A stretch of DNA of 7,222 nt from Candidatus Zixiibacteriota bacterium (GCA_028700875.1 JAQVRW010000153.1:1-7222); one strand, 5' to 3'; shown: positions 1 to 6,651, counted from the stretch's first letter. Notes: generated by a model not told the origin, from the sequence alone. Numbers and translations: made by a program.

Positions 1-83
1 AAATCCGCATTTGGGACAAGCGGCCTAATCCATAGTGTCCGCTCTACAACCAAGAGATGGTCAAATTCGCATGAAAGGACAAT

Positions 84-857
84 GTGATGTTGCGAAACTG
101 TAGAATAGGCACAATGACATTGGCACTATGCGCCATGGCATTCCTTTTGTCGGGTTGGAGCAAACGCGGTGCGGTCAATGTCGAAGACGAAAATGCCATT
201 TCTTCATCAAAGGCATATCGGATGGCAGTCAACTATACCGGATTCGGTGATACTGTAACGACACCGAAGACTGCATGTACGGAATTGACAGTGGTGGAAG
301 ATACGACAACGCCGTTTATGTGGGCGGAATTGCGTGGACGTAAGGTATGGAAAATAAGCCTTCGCAATGTTGAAATCGCCAGAGGGGGTCATAAAGGCAC
401 ACGAGATTTTGAGATTCTTCTTGATTCGGCCTCCAACCAGCTATTGAGCATTTTTTCCATAGACGCCAATGCCGGAAGCGCGGACACATTATCAGAATTG
501 GGCGGATCTGTCGCCGCAGATTATATGCAATCGCGAGGGTTTCGTTTCAATGGCCTCCCTGATGGCCCACCCCCCATAACCTTTGCGCACGCCCTTTCGG
601 CATGTATAAAGAATCCTGCCAGGTCCAAAATTATCAGGGGAATACTTGTCGATTACTCTGTCAATGGCACCCGCGATTCTCTCATATGGATCATAGTCTT
701 ACATGGGACCGATACACCGTTACTGGCAAGTGGCAAGGCGGAATCGCTTGTTCCTGAGAATCAGCGAAATTCAATATGGAATGCGGTGGATGCCACAACA
801 GGCAAATTGAAGTATGTGACAAATGCCCCGTTAAAGGTTATAGACGCGAAAGAGTGA
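84..857 (+). CDS. Exported hypothetical protein with PepSY-like features
   Basis: This is a protein of about 256-257 residues with unknown function. Translation can start at GTG 84 or at the adjacent ATG 87. I prefer ATG 87, because an AAAGGA ribosome-binding site at about 74-79 lies a good distance upstream. The N-terminus (MTLALCAMAFLLSG, preceded by a few basic residues) is a signal peptide. It ends in LLSGW where a lipoprotein would have L-S-G-C, so the lipidated cysteine is missing. After a low-complexity linker, the segment WKISLRNVEIARG...RDFEILLDSASNQLLSIFSI looks like one PepSY-type strand-helix unit. The tail WNAVDATTGKLKYVTNAPLK looks like the end of another. This is pattern recognition, not a profile match. 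The protein probably acts outside the cytoplasm. Its base composition is somewhat more AT-rich than the genes that follow, and the next block is probably joined to it by a rearrangement. The ORF is certain; the function is not. Confidence 0.75.
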   Translation: MMLRNCRIGTMTLALCAMAFLLSGWSKRGAVNVEDENAISSSKAYRMAVNYTGFGDTVTTPKTACTELTVVEDTTTPFMWAELRGRKVWKISLRNVEIARGGHKGTRDFEILLDSASNQLLSIFSIDANAGSADTLSELGGSVAADYMQSRGFRFNGLPDGPPPITFAHALSACIKNPARSKIIRGILVDYSVNGTRDSLIWIIVLHGTDTPLLASGKAESLVPENQRNSIWNAVDATTGKLKYVTNAPLKVIDAKE

Positions 858-890
858 TGGGCGGCATTTTATAAAACGTGGAAACGGTCA

Positions 891-1203
891 ACATATATGG
901 AGGAGATTTTCGCCCGGAACGAAAGCGGCGGCTGGGTTTCGGTCGCCAAATCGTTCCCGCGGCTGGTCAAAACCGGGCAGTATTTCGAATTGTCCGAATA
1001 CATTGTCGGCAACCGGCTCGCCTTGCGGGTCGACTATCACGACTCGATCGCAGTCGATTACCTGCCGTTCCACCTGTACCAGCCGGTCACGGTCACGCCC
1101 CGCCCGATGCAGTTGGTCTCCGCCAGCCATAACAACGGCAGCGACGTGACCGCCATGATTGCCAATGACCAGGGACCGGAAGTGGTGGTCAAGCGCGGGG
1201 AAA
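891..1203 (+). pseudogene. Internal fragment of a larger, probably extracellular protein
   Basis: About 100 codons read as genuine protein from about Y-M-E-E-I-F-A-R to V-V-V-K-R-G-E. Beyond that, the frame runs into the antisense of the ABC ATPase and loses protein character. The segment has alternating hydrophobic strands (FELSEYIVGNRLALRVDY, IAVDYLPFHLYQPVTVTP) and then VTAMIANDQGPEVVVKRGE. It resembles a beta-rich module at the C-terminus of some large secreted proteins; that comparison is from memory and weak. ATG 897 could serve as a start codon, but no ribosome-binding site precedes it: the GGAGGA lies inside the codons after it. The same frame is open back to the TGA at 855-857, so the true 5' end was lost somewhere between about 858 and 893. 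The true 3' end was lost at about 1192-1205. It is most likely a dead remnant. Confidence 0.5.
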
Positions 1204-1656
1204 GGCCACCCGCTGGCATTGACCGCCGGAAAGCTGACCGGGAAAATGTTTGGTCCGGGCGCTCAGGCCGACTTTATCCAGAGCGGCCAGGGCCAGTTTG
1301 CGCCGCTCCGCGTTGGACATCCGCCGATACAGCAGCGGCACCTCGACGTTGTCGACCACCGTCAGGGCGTTGATGAGATGGTAGCTCTGGAACACGAACC
1401 CGATCTTCTGGTTACGCAACCGCACCATCGCCCGGTCCCCCATGGCCGCCACCGGCTGGCCATCGACTTCCATCCCCCCCTTGCTGGGGATATCCAGAAG
1501 ACCCATGATATTGAGCAACGTGCTCTTGCCCGACCCCGACGGCCCCATGACCGAAGGAAATTCCCCTTTCCTGACATGGATATTGATGTCGGTCAGAGCC
1601 AGCGTCTCGATCGACCTGGTGCGATACACCTTTTCGACATTGTTCAGTTTGACCAT
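1189..1656 (-). CDS. ABC transporter ATP-binding protein, C-terminally truncated (MacB/LolD type)
   Basis: This is the nucleotide-binding subunit of an ABC exporter of the MacB/LolD class. It would couple ATP hydrolysis to an inner-membrane permease. I start it at ATG 1656 (MVKLNNVEKVYRT), because AAAGGA lies seven bases upstream. A longer reading from 1698 adds 14 unlikely residues. Visible motifs are the A-loop region (V10-Y11), Walker A GPSGSGKST at 38-46, the Q-loop glutamine Q90 in FVFQSYHLI, and the signature LSGGQ at 142-146. The protein ends five residues after QRV, at residue 155, whereas the family is normally about 220-235 residues. Walker B, the D-loop and the H-switch histidine are missing, so ATP hydrolysis is not expected. 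The last residues FPRA replace the usual V/I-A-R-A and seem to be encoded by the foreign fragment. A proline at position 34 in GEFPSVMG is also unusual. The gene lies 48 bp downstream of the fusion-protein gene, presumably in one operon. No permease gene follows. Confidence 0.85.
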   Translation of the reverse strand: MVKLNNVEKVYRTRSIETLALTDINIHVRKGEFPSVMGPSGSGKSTLLNIMGLLDIPSKGGMEVDGQPVAAMGDRAMVRLRNQKIGFVFQSYHLINALTVVDNVEVPLLYRRMSNAERRKLALAALDKVGLSARTKHFPGQLSGGQCQRVAFPRA

Positions 1657-1704
1657 ATCCGTTTCCTTTGCTCCTATAGTACATGACGTTATTTTCACGG
1701 CCGG

Positions 1705-2952
1705 CTAGTCCGAGATGGACACCTCGCTCATGTTGAGATAGCTTCTCATGTCCGAAATAATCACCTCGTCCCCCGGTTCGATATCTCCCTGGAGTTCCAC
1801 ATAATCGGAATTGGAGGCCCCGGCTGATACTTCCCGGCGCACGGCCTTGTTGCCTTTGACCACGAACACCTTGCGATCCATCAGGCCGTCGTAGAACGGA
1901 CCGTTCTTGACCCGCAGCACGTTCGGTTTGGAAGCCGTCACCACGAAGACATCGGCCCGCAGATTGGGACGAAGCGCCTTGTCGGCCTTGTTGTCCAGGG
2001 TGACCAGAAAGGTCATGACGCCGTTTTGCACGGTGGGATTGATGGAGGCGATCCGCCCGGACAAATCGCGGTCGTTGATTCGAATCCGCACCGGGCCGCC
2101 GGAAATCAGCTTCTCCGCGTGGACATCGGAAATCTTCGCTTCCACGCGGAACCCGCTCAGATCGGCGATCCGGGCGATCACATCTCCGGGATTGACCGAG
2201 GCGCCAACATTCTCGTTCACCCACGTCACCACGCCGTACCGATCTGCCTTGGCTTCCGCCAACGCCATCTGACGGCTGGTTTCATCAATGGTGTTTTCCT
2301 GGATTTTGATTTTAAGGTCCAGACCGTGGCGTTCGGCCTGTGACGCCGCCTCGTTGTTCTTCAACTTCTCGTTCAACTGCTCCAGCTCCTTTTGGGCGAT
2401 GGACGCGTTCAATTCGGCCCGTTCTAATCCTTCCTTGGTGCTGCCCCCGATTGTAAGCAATTTCTTTTCCCGATCAAGTTGCGAGGCCACGAAACGGGCC
2501 TGCATTTCCTTGATACCGTATTCCGTCTGCAACTGCTCCCGCTGTTGCTGCAACTCCAAATCGCGCCGCGCTTTTTCGTTGCGCAAAAGCTCCAACTCGT
2601 TCATCAGCTTGGTGTAGGTAAGCCGGATCGCTTCCTGGTTAAGGCGCAGTATCGCCTGGCCTGTTTTGACCATATCGCCCGAACGAAGATAGACCGTATC
2701 GATCTTGGATTGAATCGGCGAGGTGATGGCCTGCTCGAAATCGGGGATGATCACGCCCGATGCCGTTATGGTCGCCTCCAGTGGGCCCATCTCGGCCACC
2801 GCCGTCCGCATCGAACTGCGACTGACGGATCGAGAGATAAGGGAACTGAAGACCCACAAGGCCAGAAGCACCAGAATCGAAATTGAGGCGATCTTCGCGT
2901 ATTTCCTTCGCCGATTCTTCCTGACGATCTCCGGTGATAACTCCCGATCCAT
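1705..2952 (-). CDS. HlyD/MacA-family membrane fusion (periplasmic adaptor) protein
   Basis: This is the periplasmic adaptor of a tripartite or MacB-like ABC exporter, anchored in the inner membrane and bridging the transporter to the outer membrane. I choose ATG 2952 (MDRELSPEIV, 415 residues), because AAGGAG lies six bases upstream. The in-frame reading from 3003 has no such site. A basic N-terminus (RKNRRRKYAK) leads into one transmembrane segment at about residues 21-39. The first half of the lipoyl-like domain is at about 75-105 (SPIQSKIDTVYLRSGDMVKTGQ). A long charged helical hairpin or coiled coil follows at about 105-235, rich in E, K, Q and L. The second lipoyl half is at about 237-265 (GVVTWVNENVGASVNPGDVI). 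Beta-barrel and membrane-proximal domains run to the end, with the typical VELQGDIEPGDEVIIS near the C-terminus. Length and domain order are complete. The exported substrate cannot be inferred. With the partner ATPase broken, the adaptor may be an orphan unless another transporter uses it. Confidence 0.9.
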   Translation of the reverse strand: MDRELSPEIVRKNRRRKYAKIASISILVLLALWVFSSLISRSVSRSSMRTAVAEMGPLEATITASGVIIPDFEQAITSPIQSKIDTVYLRSGDMVKTGQAILRLNQEAIRLTYTKLMNELELLRNEKARRDLELQQQREQLQTEYGIKEMQARFVASQLDREKKLLTIGGSTKEGLERAELNASIAQKELEQLNEKLKNNEAASQAERHGLDLKIKIQENTIDETSRQMALAEAKADRYGVVTWVNENVGASVNPGDVIARIADLSGFRVEAKISDVHAEKLISGGPVRIRINDRDLSGRIASINPTVQNGVMTFLVTLDNKADKALRPNLRADVFVVTASKPNVLRVKNGPFYDGLMDRKVFVVKGNKAVRREVSAGASNSDYVELQGDIEPGDEVIISDMRSYLNMSEVSISD

Positions 2953-3206
2953 ACGCATCTCCTTCTGGTTCGACAGTAGAGGACATATCAATTCCCTCGC
3001 CAACCGCCATCGTGTTGTCTCTCAACCTATTGCCGATCTGTCGCGGGATGCGACCTGTCCGGAATCGGACATATTGTTCGATAACACCAACCGATATCGC
3101 ATGGTGAAGCCGACACCCGGCCCGAGCGTATGCGATCGCCCCGCAACAAAAGTGCCGGTCGATTCGTCAAGGAACCATAGGTCATTATAAATGGAAGGAG
3201 CGGTCG
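2953..3206. other. Divergent intergenic region with clustered short dyads
   Basis: This 254-bp gap separates the divergent fusion-protein (-) and cupin (+) genes. I see no protein-coding sequence that I trust. Between 3040 and 3139 there are five short inverted repeats: GTCGC/GCGAC (3040-3054), TGTCCG/CGGACA (3056-3071), TGTT/AACA (3075-3086), and the palindromes CGATATCG (3092-3099) and GCGATCGC (3132-3139). A TATAAA at 3186-3191 lies 17 bp after TTCGTC (3163-3168). However, it is so close to the cupin ribosome-binding site that transcription would start inside that site, so I do not call it a promoter. No convincing promoter for the fusion-protein operon was found by eye. Confidence 0.5.
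3056..3071. promoter_or_regulatory. Candidate operator dyad TGTCCG-N4-CGGACA
   Basis: This is a perfect 6-bp inverted repeat with a 4-bp spacer (GAAT), in the shared upstream region of two divergent genes. The 16-bp symmetric site has the size of a dimeric helix-turn-helix repressor site. No regulator gene is in the window, and short dyads like this also occur by chance, so the role is inferred from position alone. Confidence 0.3.
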
Positions 3207-3575
3207 ATGGCCGGGGTAGTCAATATCGCGAATTGCTTCGAACAATTTGCCGATACCTTTTCGCCCAAAATTGTTGGGGAATTGAACGGGCAACATATCT
3301 TACTCGTCCGGTGCGAAGGAGACAAAGTCCCGTGGCATACGCATGACCGGGAAGACGAGATGTTTCTTGTGCTTGAGGGTGCTTTGGATATCCTCCTACG
3401 AGACGCATCGGCAAAGATCAATCCCGGTGAATTCTATATCGTGCCGAAAGGGACGGAGCATCGCGTCGTTCCTCAGGGGCATGTCAAGCTGTTGTTGTTC
3501 GAGCCCGCCGGCATCGCGCATACCGGGAAGGTCCGGGCGGAGATAACCAAAGATACATTCGATCGCCTGGAGTGA
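3207..3575 (+). CDS. Single-domain cupin (cupin_2 family) protein
   Basis: This is a small beta-barrel protein of 122 residues, a normal length for a stand-alone cupin. Cupin motif 1, G-x5-HxH-x4-E-x6-G, matches exactly at residues 38-58, giving metal ligands H44, H46 and E51. Motif 2, G-x5-PxG-x2-H, matches at 74-85 and supplies the fourth ligand H85; the usual final Asn of this motif is Pro here. With all four ligands present it should bind a divalent metal. The substrate cannot be deduced: stand-alone cupins include sugar isomerase-like, dioxygenase-like and sensor proteins. It has no signal peptide, so it is cytoplasmic. The start is firm, with AAGGAG at 3195-3200 six bases before ATG 3207. 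It is transcribed away from the exporter operon and towards the peptidase gene. A functional link to either is not shown. Confidence 0.92.
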   Translation: MAGVVNIANCFEQFADTFSPKIVGELNGQHILLVRCEGDKVPWHTHDREDEMFLVLEGALDILLRDASAKINPGEFYIVPKGTEHRVVPQGHVKLLLFEPAGIAHTGKVRAEITKDTFDRLE

Positions 3576-3626
3576 GGCGCTTCGCTCTCAGAGATAAACA
3601 CGTCGTGGAATTCTCTTGGCGGGCGA

Positions 3627-3652
3627 GTCCGGTGACGACCTCGTCACCGGAC
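3627..3652. terminator. Perfect 12-bp inverted repeat, probable bidirectional terminator
   Basis: The arms GTCCGGTGACGA and TCGTCACCGGAC are exact reverse complements separated by CC. In RNA they would form an 11-bp GC-rich stem with a 4-base loop. The repeat sits 51 bp after the cupin stop codon and 36 bp after the peptidase stop codon, between two convergent genes. That is where a shared terminator is expected. Neither side has a T-tract, so it is not a classical intrinsic terminator. It may act as a U-tract-independent terminator or as a 3'-end stabiliser. Confidence 0.6.
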
Positions 3653-3688
3653 CCCATGATCCATAAACAGCAGCCGAATCAAATCAGC

Positions 3689-5785
3689 CTACAGCAATCC
3701 GCGCCTTTTGAGGAACGGTTCGACCGTCGGTTCGTGGCCGCGGAAACGCATGTACAGCGTCATGGCGTCCACGGTACCGAGTTTTTCCAGGATGTTCTTG
3801 CGGAACGAAGCCGCGGTTTTCTTATCGAATAACGAGGTTTCCTTGAAAGCGTCAAAGGCATCGCCATCGAGGACCTCCGACCAGAAATAGCTATAATATC
3901 CAGCCTCGTAGCCGCCGTGGATGTGCGTAAAATAGGTCGAGCGGTACCGAGGCAGGATTTCGGGAATCAGGCCGATATCGGCCATGGTCTTTGTTTCGAA
4001 ATTGGTTACATTCACGTTCAGGGCATCGCCCAACGAGTGCCAGGCCATATCCAGGATAGCGGCGGCCACGTATTCCACGGTTTCGAAACCCTGGTTGAAC
4101 TGGCGGCTATCGTTGAGTTTGTCGACCAGAGCCGTCGGGATAACTTCACCCGTCTGGTAATGTTTGGCATAGAGCTTCAGCAGTTCCGGCTCCAGGACCC
4201 AGTTTTCCATGATCTGTGAGGGCAGTTCCACCACATCCTGGGGCGCAAAGTTGGAACGGTAGGTACCATTGGCCAAAAGGGTGTTGAGCGCATGACCAAA
4301 TTCATGGAAAAGGGTTTCGACCTCATCAATGTTGAGAAGCGATGGCGTGTTGGAAGTGGGTTTGGTAAAATTGCAGACCAACGTGGCAAACGGGATGACT
4401 CGCTTGCCGTTCTGATAGAACGCTTCGCGATATGATCCCGACCAGGCGCCGGCCTGTTTGGAGTCGCGGAAAAAGGGATCCATATATAAGATACCCAACA
4501 GACGCCCGTCTTTTTCCTTGACCTCATACACCTTGACCCCGGGATGATAGACCGAGATATCCTGGCGTTCGGTGAATTTCAAACCATAGAGTTTTTCGGC
4601 CAGGGTGAACGCGCCCATCCGGACGTTTTCCAGCTTGAAGTAAGGGCGTAGCGCCGAGTCATCCAGGTCATACCTGGCCTTGCGCAGTCTCTCGGTGTAG
4701 TACCACCAGTCCCAGGATGACAATGCAAAACCGCCCTGTTCGCCGTCGATTATGGCCTGCATGTCGGTCACTTCGGTTTTGGCCCGCGCCCGAGCCGGTT
4801 TCCACACGCGCATCAGGAACGCGTTGACCGTTTCGGGAGTCTTGGCCATGCGTTCTTCCAGATAAAAGGCGGCGGGCGTCGCATAGCCGAGCATCCGGGA
4901 ACGCTCCTCGCGCAGGGTGAGGATTTTTTGCAGGATGGCTTTATTGTCGTGGTCGTTGTCGCGATCGCCGCGCATAAAATAGGCCGTATAGAGCGCCTGC
5001 CGCTGATCGCGCGCGGCGGCGTATTGCAAAAACGGGATCCAGCTGGGCTTCTGAGTAGTAAACACCCATTTACCGGGCAGGTTCATCGCTTTGGCCTCCT
5101 CTTCGGCCATAGCAATGACGCCGTCGGGCAGACCGGATAGATCGGCTTTGTCGTTGATGATGATATACGAGTCGTTGGTTTCGGCCAGCACGTTGTCTTC
5201 GAATTTCAATACCAGCAGGGCGTGTTCGCGGTTGATATCGCGAAGGCGGGCCTTCTGCGTGTCATCCAGCAGCGCGCCGCTACGCAGAAAACCGCGAAAC
5301 GTATTTTCAAGCAGAAAGAGCTGCTCTTCCGACAGCTTCAACGCGGCTCGCTCATCGTAAACCGACTTCACCCGCGTAAACAGCTTCTCATTGAGGGCGA
5401 TGTTATCGTTATGGGCCGACAACAGCGGCGCCATCTGATTGGCGATCTCCTGCCTTTCGGGACTGTTGTTGGTTCCCAACAGCGAATAGAAAACGGCAGC
5501 CACGTTGTCCAATAGCTGACCGGACATGTCCAGGGCCACGATAGTGTTGTCGAAGGTCGCGGCCTGAGGATCATCGACGATGGCGTCGATTTCGGCCTGG
5601 TGCCGATTGATGCCCTCCTGAATCGCCGGAAGATAATGATCGATTTGGATGCGGTCGAAGGGCGGAGTTTGGAAAGGCGTCGTGGGGGTAACCAGAAACG
5701 GGTTGTCCTGTGCCGCCGCGGGCAGACAGAGAACCGCCAGCAACAAAACCGACGCAAGGCTGAATATATTTCTTCTCTTGGTCAA
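3689..5785 (-). CDS. dcp: Secreted M3-family peptidase (Dcp-like peptidyl-dipeptidase/oligopeptidase)
   Basis: This is a zinc metallopeptidase that cleaves short peptides, most like peptidyl-dipeptidase Dcp, which removes C-terminal dipeptides. I start it at TTG 5785, giving 698 residues, because GAGGAG lies nine bases upstream. A TTG at 5848 would extend the frame by 21 residues, but a strong promoter lies inside that extension. From the chosen start, MTKRRNIFSLASVLLLAVLCLPAAA is a good signal peptide, with cleavage likely before Q26. The mature protein is then periplasmic or secreted. Zinc site HEFGH is at 494-498 and the third ligand is probably E520 in VVELPSQ, with a loop about three residues shorter than in E. 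coli Dcp. The conserved C-terminal segment HIHGGYEAGYYSYFWSEVLDGD starts at about 621 and carries the family's substrate-binding His and Tyr residues. Length is typical for Dcp (about 680 plus signal) and the gene is intact. Dcp versus oligopeptidase A specificity cannot be settled from sequence alone. Confidence 0.93.
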   Translation of the reverse strand: MTKRRNIFSLASVLLLAVLCLPAAAQDNPFLVTPTTPFQTPPFDRIQIDHYLPAIQEGINRHQAEIDAIVDDPQAATFDNTIVALDMSGQLLDNVAAVFYSLLGTNNSPERQEIANQMAPLLSAHNDNIALNEKLFTRVKSVYDERAALKLSEEQLFLLENTFRGFLRSGALLDDTQKARLRDINREHALLVLKFEDNVLAETNDSYIIINDKADLSGLPDGVIAMAEEEAKAMNLPGKWVFTTQKPSWIPFLQYAAARDQRQALYTAYFMRGDRDNDHDNKAILQKILTLREERSRMLGYATPAAFYLEERMAKTPETVNAFLMRVWKPARARAKTEVTDMQAIIDGEQGGFALSSWDWWYYTERLRKARYDLDDSALRPYFKLENVRMGAFTLAEKLYGLKFTERQDISVYHPGVKVYEVKEKDGRLLGILYMDPFFRDSKQAGAWSGSYREAFYQNGKRVIPFATLVCNFTKPTSNTPSLLNIDEVETLFHEFGHALNTLLANGTYRSNFAPQDVVELPSQIMENWVLEPELLKLYAKHYQTGEVIPTALVDKLNDSRQFNQGFETVEYVAAAILDMAWHSLGDALNVNVTNFETKTMADIGLIPEILPRYRSTYFTHIHGGYEAGYYSYFWSEVLDGDAFDAFKETSLFDKKTAASFRKNILEKLGTVDAMTLYMRFRGHEPTVEPFLKRRGLL
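5771..5777 (-). other. Basic codons of the peptidase signal peptide, supporting the TTG start
   Basis: Reading leftwards from TTG 5785, the codons for T-K-R-R give the positively charged n-region directly before the hydrophobic stretch. This is the expected form of a Sec signal peptide. Starting at 5848 instead would place this n-region 22 residues into the protein. Confidence 0.4.
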
Positions 5786-5791
5786 AATATA

Positions 5792-5800
5792 ACACTCCTC
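5792..5800 (-). promoter_or_regulatory. Ribosome-binding site for the M3 peptidase TTG start
   Basis: On the minus strand, AGAGGAG precedes TGTTATATT and then TTG. This gives a spacing of nine bases to the TTG at 5785. It decides the start codon: no ATG or GTG lies near it in the reading frame. Confidence 0.6.
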
Positions 5801-5819
5801 TAGGGCTGATGTCGGCGTC

Positions 5820-5848
5820 ATTATAATAGTATACGGCCTTTTCAGCAA
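5820..5848 (-). promoter_or_regulatory. Sigma-70-type promoter of the M3 peptidase gene
   Basis: On the minus strand, a perfect -10 box TATAAT (5820-5825) lies 17 bp downstream of TTGCTG (5843-5848), a weak -35 that keeps the TTG. Transcription would start at about 5813, giving a leader of about 28 bases with the GAGGAG site and TTG 5785. The peptidase can therefore be transcribed independently of the gene upstream. Confidence 0.65.
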
Positions 5849-5889
5849 GGAGGTTCACGAGATCACCTGCGTTTGAACACAAAAACATG

Positions 5890-6651
5890 TCAGGCCGGTA
5901 CGGCGATCGAATCCAGGGAAATCTCTAATGTCCGGATGAGCGGAAATATGGGGACGCCATCGACGAGTATCGCGCCACCCCATACGTTTTCGGGAACGAT
6001 GCCTTGCGCATACTTGCGGACCGCATCCTCCCAGGATTGCTCATCGGGCAGGCTTTTTTGCATCTCGTTTGCCCTCAGAAATCCGAGATACACGAGTATG
6101 ACTGGGACGCCGAGAGAGGCCAGCTTCCAGCTCCACGCGAAGCGGTTGCAGAGCTGATAATGGTTTTCATGCGATAAGCGCCAACCGTCCTTGATCACGT
6201 TGAGCGCCCGGTTGGCTTCTCCAATGGCCTCGCCTATTCGCTCGAAATTCCTCTCACTACCGACGCAACGGTCCTTTGATTTCAGTTCGTCAAGGTGCGC
6301 CTTGGCTTCAATCAATAGCAAGCCATCCTTGCCTGCTATGGTGCAGGTGCTGGCGAGGTCCCAGTTCGGGGTAACTGACACGGAATTCGCTGTGGCTAAC
6401 CACCACGACTCGAGGACCCGTCTATATCTGTCCACGGGGAGCAGGCGCGGCGCGTTGTGTAACTGAGCTTCCTCGACTTCTTTAAAACCCTTCGGCATCC
6501 AATGATCATCTACCGTTACCAGACCGTAAGGAGCAATCAACGAGGTAAGTCGCTCGGCGACCAGTTCGGGCGAGCCTTCGGTCAGCAAATGACAGCGGGG
6601 TTTGCTACCTTTTCGTTGGTTCCGTTGTAATCGTTCCAATAGAGCGTTCAT
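5890..6651 (-). CDS. Hypothetical protein with PD-(D/E)XK-like nuclease motif
   Basis: This is a 253-residue protein from ATG 6651 to TGA 5890. A purine-rich GGAAAGGG lies about ten bases upstream, an acceptable but not strong ribosome-binding site. The centre reads TPNWDLASTCTIAGKDGLLLIEAKAH: D98, then E115-A-K117 at the end of a hydrophobic strand. This is the arrangement of a PD-(D/E)XK nuclease-fold core. A helix with NFERIGEAIGEAN follows, then the strongly patterned HYQLCNRFAWSWKLASLGVPVILVYLGFL (about 164-192). There is no signal peptide and no clear transmembrane helix, so it is cytoplasmic. I recall similar stand-alone hypothetical proteins in diverse bacteria but know of no assigned function. 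The fold may serve DNA cleavage or only structure. It lies 104 bp upstream of the peptidase promoter region and on the same strand as pyruvate kinase. Neither neighbour suggests a role, and no methylase or helicase partner is present. Confidence 0.8.
   Translation of the reverse strand: MNALLERLQRNQRKGSKPRCHLLTEGSPELVAERLTSLIAPYGLVTVDDHWMPKGFKEVEEAQLHNAPRLLPVDRYRRVLESWWLATANSVSVTPNWDLASTCTIAGKDGLLLIEAKAHLDELKSKDRCVGSERNFERIGEAIGEANRALNVIKDGWRLSHENHYQLCNRFAWSWKLASLGVPVILVYLGFLRANEMQKSLPDEQSWEDAVRKYAQGIVPENVWGGAILVDGVPIFPLIRTLEISLDSIAVPA

Noticed and set aside
1..83. Promoter or upstream gene end at the left edge
   Set aside because: TTGGGA (11-16) has no properly spaced -10 partner, and no upstream frame shows protein character in so short a stretch.
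858..1203. Insertion sequence or cassette flanked by repeats
   Set aside because: I found no terminal inverted repeats, target-site duplication or transposase coding around the block.
1159..1686. Plus-strand open frame of 175 codons over the ATPase
   Set aside because: It is antisense to the ABC ATPase, whose Walker A, Q-loop and signature motifs are unmistakable on the other strand.
1412..2224. Minus-strand open frame of 270 codons
   Set aside because: It is a frame-shifted shadow of the fusion protein and ATPase, rich in G, R and Q, and spans the boundary between two real genes.
3163..3191. TTCGTC-17-TATAAA as the cupin promoter
   Set aside because: The -35 is poor, and a start about seven bases after TATAAA would fall within the ribosome-binding site AAGGAG (3195-3200).
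5843..5873. AAGGAGGT and ATCACCT, resembling the 16S rRNA 3' end or a strong ribosome-binding site
   Set aside because: The match is short and broken, no start codon follows AAGGAGGT on the plus strand, and the bases overlap the peptidase -35 region. I treat it as coincidence.
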